Of a stretch of DNA of 64,000 nt, positions 62,987 through 64,000 are shown piece after piece. Source of the stretch: Lewinellaceae bacterium. Lineage in GTDB: Bacteria; Bacteroidota; Bacteroidia; Chitinophagales; Saprospiraceae. The translations under genes were made by a program, and so were the position numbers. How positions within the stretch are numbered: position 1 is the stretch's first letter; each line of letters starts with the position of its first letter. The stretch lies in the NCBI GenBank assembly GCA_020636095.1, contig JACJYN010000002.1, positions 2,170,001 through 2,234,000 of the forward strand, in the 5' to 3' direction. The notes under the pieces were generated by a model. That model worked only from the letters and a program-made list of their open reading frames with translations. It ran no database searches and was not told where the DNA came from.

Positions 62987-64000
62987 CTTTATTTAGTTTT
63001 TTTGTAAAAAGTTGATATTGCTTAAGCATGCCACTGGAGAAGGTCAGCGTAACACCTGTACCTATTGGCTTTGCATTTTTAAAATCTATTTCCGCATTAC
63101 CTCCAAAAGTGCTTTCCATGGCGTCGAGTGTTTCCATGATCGTAAAAAGAGAACTTTTTCTTCCGGAAACGCTTCTTGTCTTACGCCAGATTTCGATCCT
63201 ATCACGAGCCTCCTGAGAAAAGCCATCCGCATTATCTGTGACTGTTATCATCAGGCCTTTTTCTTCAGAATATGCCGCCTCTATTTGAATTATTATTTTT
63301 TCCCTTTTAGAAATCCTGGCATATTTGTAGGCATTGTGAACAATGTTAAGGAGCATAAGGCTGGGGACGATTTTCCCCTTTGCATTTTCCGCAATGTCAT
63401 CGGAAAAGTCGATCTGAATTCCTATCAGGGTTTGCTGTTTCAAGTCCAGGTAACGCCTGCATAAATCTATTTCATCCCTCAGCGAACAGGAAAATTCCAT
63501 TTCGTAAATCTTTGAAAAGAAACCGCGTGTAGCAGCAAATAACATTGAAATTATCTGTTTCGAAGCCAGAGATATCTCGTCCCCATTGCTTTTGAGAATC
63601 GCGAAAGGCGCGTCATGAATACCACTTATAAAATGGGCTTCCAGGCGATTCCGGTAAAGGATATTCCTACCTTCAAATGCATTCTTGAGTACTCTTTGCT
63701 CTATCTCCCCCACCTTAAAATACGCCAGCCGCCCGATCTGCTTCAGCAGGAAAATATACTGCTCCACGCTTGTTTCATTTTCAAAAGCCCCGGCCTGCTC
63801 ATTCTGAATGGCGATCACCCCGAACGGCTCTGCCGTTGCTATATTGCCGCCGATGAGCAGAAACAGAAAGCTTTCCGTCGGTTTGCCTCTTTTGGGGGCG
63901 GGGCGGGACAGGCCGTTTGCCTGGTAAAATTCCGCTTTAGCCTGGTTGACCACCAGGCAATAATCCTCCTCTCCTCGTTTGTATTTTTCCCGATGATTCC
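62979..64000 (-). CDS. LytS-like sensor histidine kinase, truncated by the window edge
   Basis: The visible 340 or so residues lack the N-terminus, which lies past position 64000. A GAF-like domain (ESFLFLLIGGNIATAEPFGVI, AIQNEQAGAFENE) comes first. A dimerisation/phospho-acceptor region with LEAHFISGIHD follows, where the His is a candidate. The ATPase domain has the N-box LLNIVHNAYKYA, a D-box VTDNADGFS and a final GTGVTLTFSSG. This is the LytS/YehU-like (HisKA_7TM/His_kinase) arrangement. It pairs with the regulator that overlaps its end. The signal is unknown. Confidence 0.75.
   Translation of the reverse strand, partial: NHREKYKRGEEDYCLVVNQAKAEFYQANGLSRPAPKRGKPTESFLFLLIGGNIATAEPFGVIAIQNEQAGAFENETSVEQYIFLLKQIGRLAYFKVGEIEQRVLKNAFEGRNILYRNRLEAHFISGIHDAPFAILKSNGDEISLASKQIISMLFAATRGFFSKIYEMEFSCSLRDEIDLCRRYLDLKQQTLIGIQIDFSDDIAENAKGKIVPSLMLLNIVHNAYKYARISKREKIIIQIEAAYSEEKGLMITVTDNADGFSQEARDRIEIWRKTRSVSGRKSSLFTIMETLDAMESTFGGNAEIDFKNAKPIGTGVTLTFSSGMLKQYQLFTKKLNKDG

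Overview
The window is a stretch of chromosome from a member of the Bacteroidota, most likely a marine Saprospiria-type organism (Lewinella/Phaeodactylibacter relatives). The evidence is two SusC/SusD pairs, a complete Bat (aerotolerance-type) operon, a C-terminal type IX secretion sorting domain, PorT-like barrel proteins, starts without strong Shine-Dalgarno sequences and a moderately high GC content. The species assignment is inference.

Layout. 0-3.5 kb: a TonB-domain secreted protein and methylmalonyl-CoA mutase. 3.5-6.4 kb: a non-coding accessory patch with a long-armed palindrome, an array of 15 tandem 81-bp units each carrying a dyad, an AntA/AntB-like antirepressor gene and an AT-rich stretch with a DnaA-box-like site. 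6.4-10.1 kb: minus-strand housekeeping genes (AlkD-like repair, 2-hydroxyacid dehydrogenase, RluA-type pseudouridine synthase, radical SAM). 10.3-11.6 kb: a decaying Crp/short-chain dehydrogenase pair. 11.9-14.5 kb: NmrA-like, DUF1772 and AraC genes. 14.7-19.7 kb: molybdopterin oxidoreductase, an ABC-class ATPase and an APH-type phosphotransferase. 20-23.8 kb: cell-envelope genes (LysM glucosaminidase, beta-barrel, LptB and two small lipoproteins). 24.8-33.3 kb: the Bat operon moxR - DUF58 - membrane protein - batA - batB - batC - short BatD-like - batD. 33.4-37.5 kb: a Uma2 gene, a mobile palindromic element, a TlpA-like protein and a GT2 glycosyltransferase. 37.6-47.8 kb: a DeoR regulator and two homologous SusC/SusD pairs placed tail to tail around a strong terminator.

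48-56.5 kb is dominated by broken reading frames: a frameshifted TfoX-like gene, a Uma2 gene with at least three shifts, and a full-length but heavily frameshifted exonuclease-RecQ-UvrD helicase, interrupted by an intact Crp/Fnr gene and an intact flavin amine oxidase. 56.6-61.7 kb holds two transporters, a tandem pair of paralogous membrane proteins and a divergent trypsin-like protease. 62-64 kb is a two-component pair whose kinase runs off the window edge.

A recurring theme is intergenic palindromic DNA. At least five elements of about 160-290 bp share AGAGC-TGTT-like ends and a related core. Two more long palindromes (12.8 and 34.0 kb) have other ends, and the 34-kb one carries a 9-bp direct repeat like a target-site duplication. 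The best candidates for something undescribed are the 81-bp dyad array next to the antirepressor-like gene, this palindrome family, and the protease plus FIFPG membrane-protein cluster.
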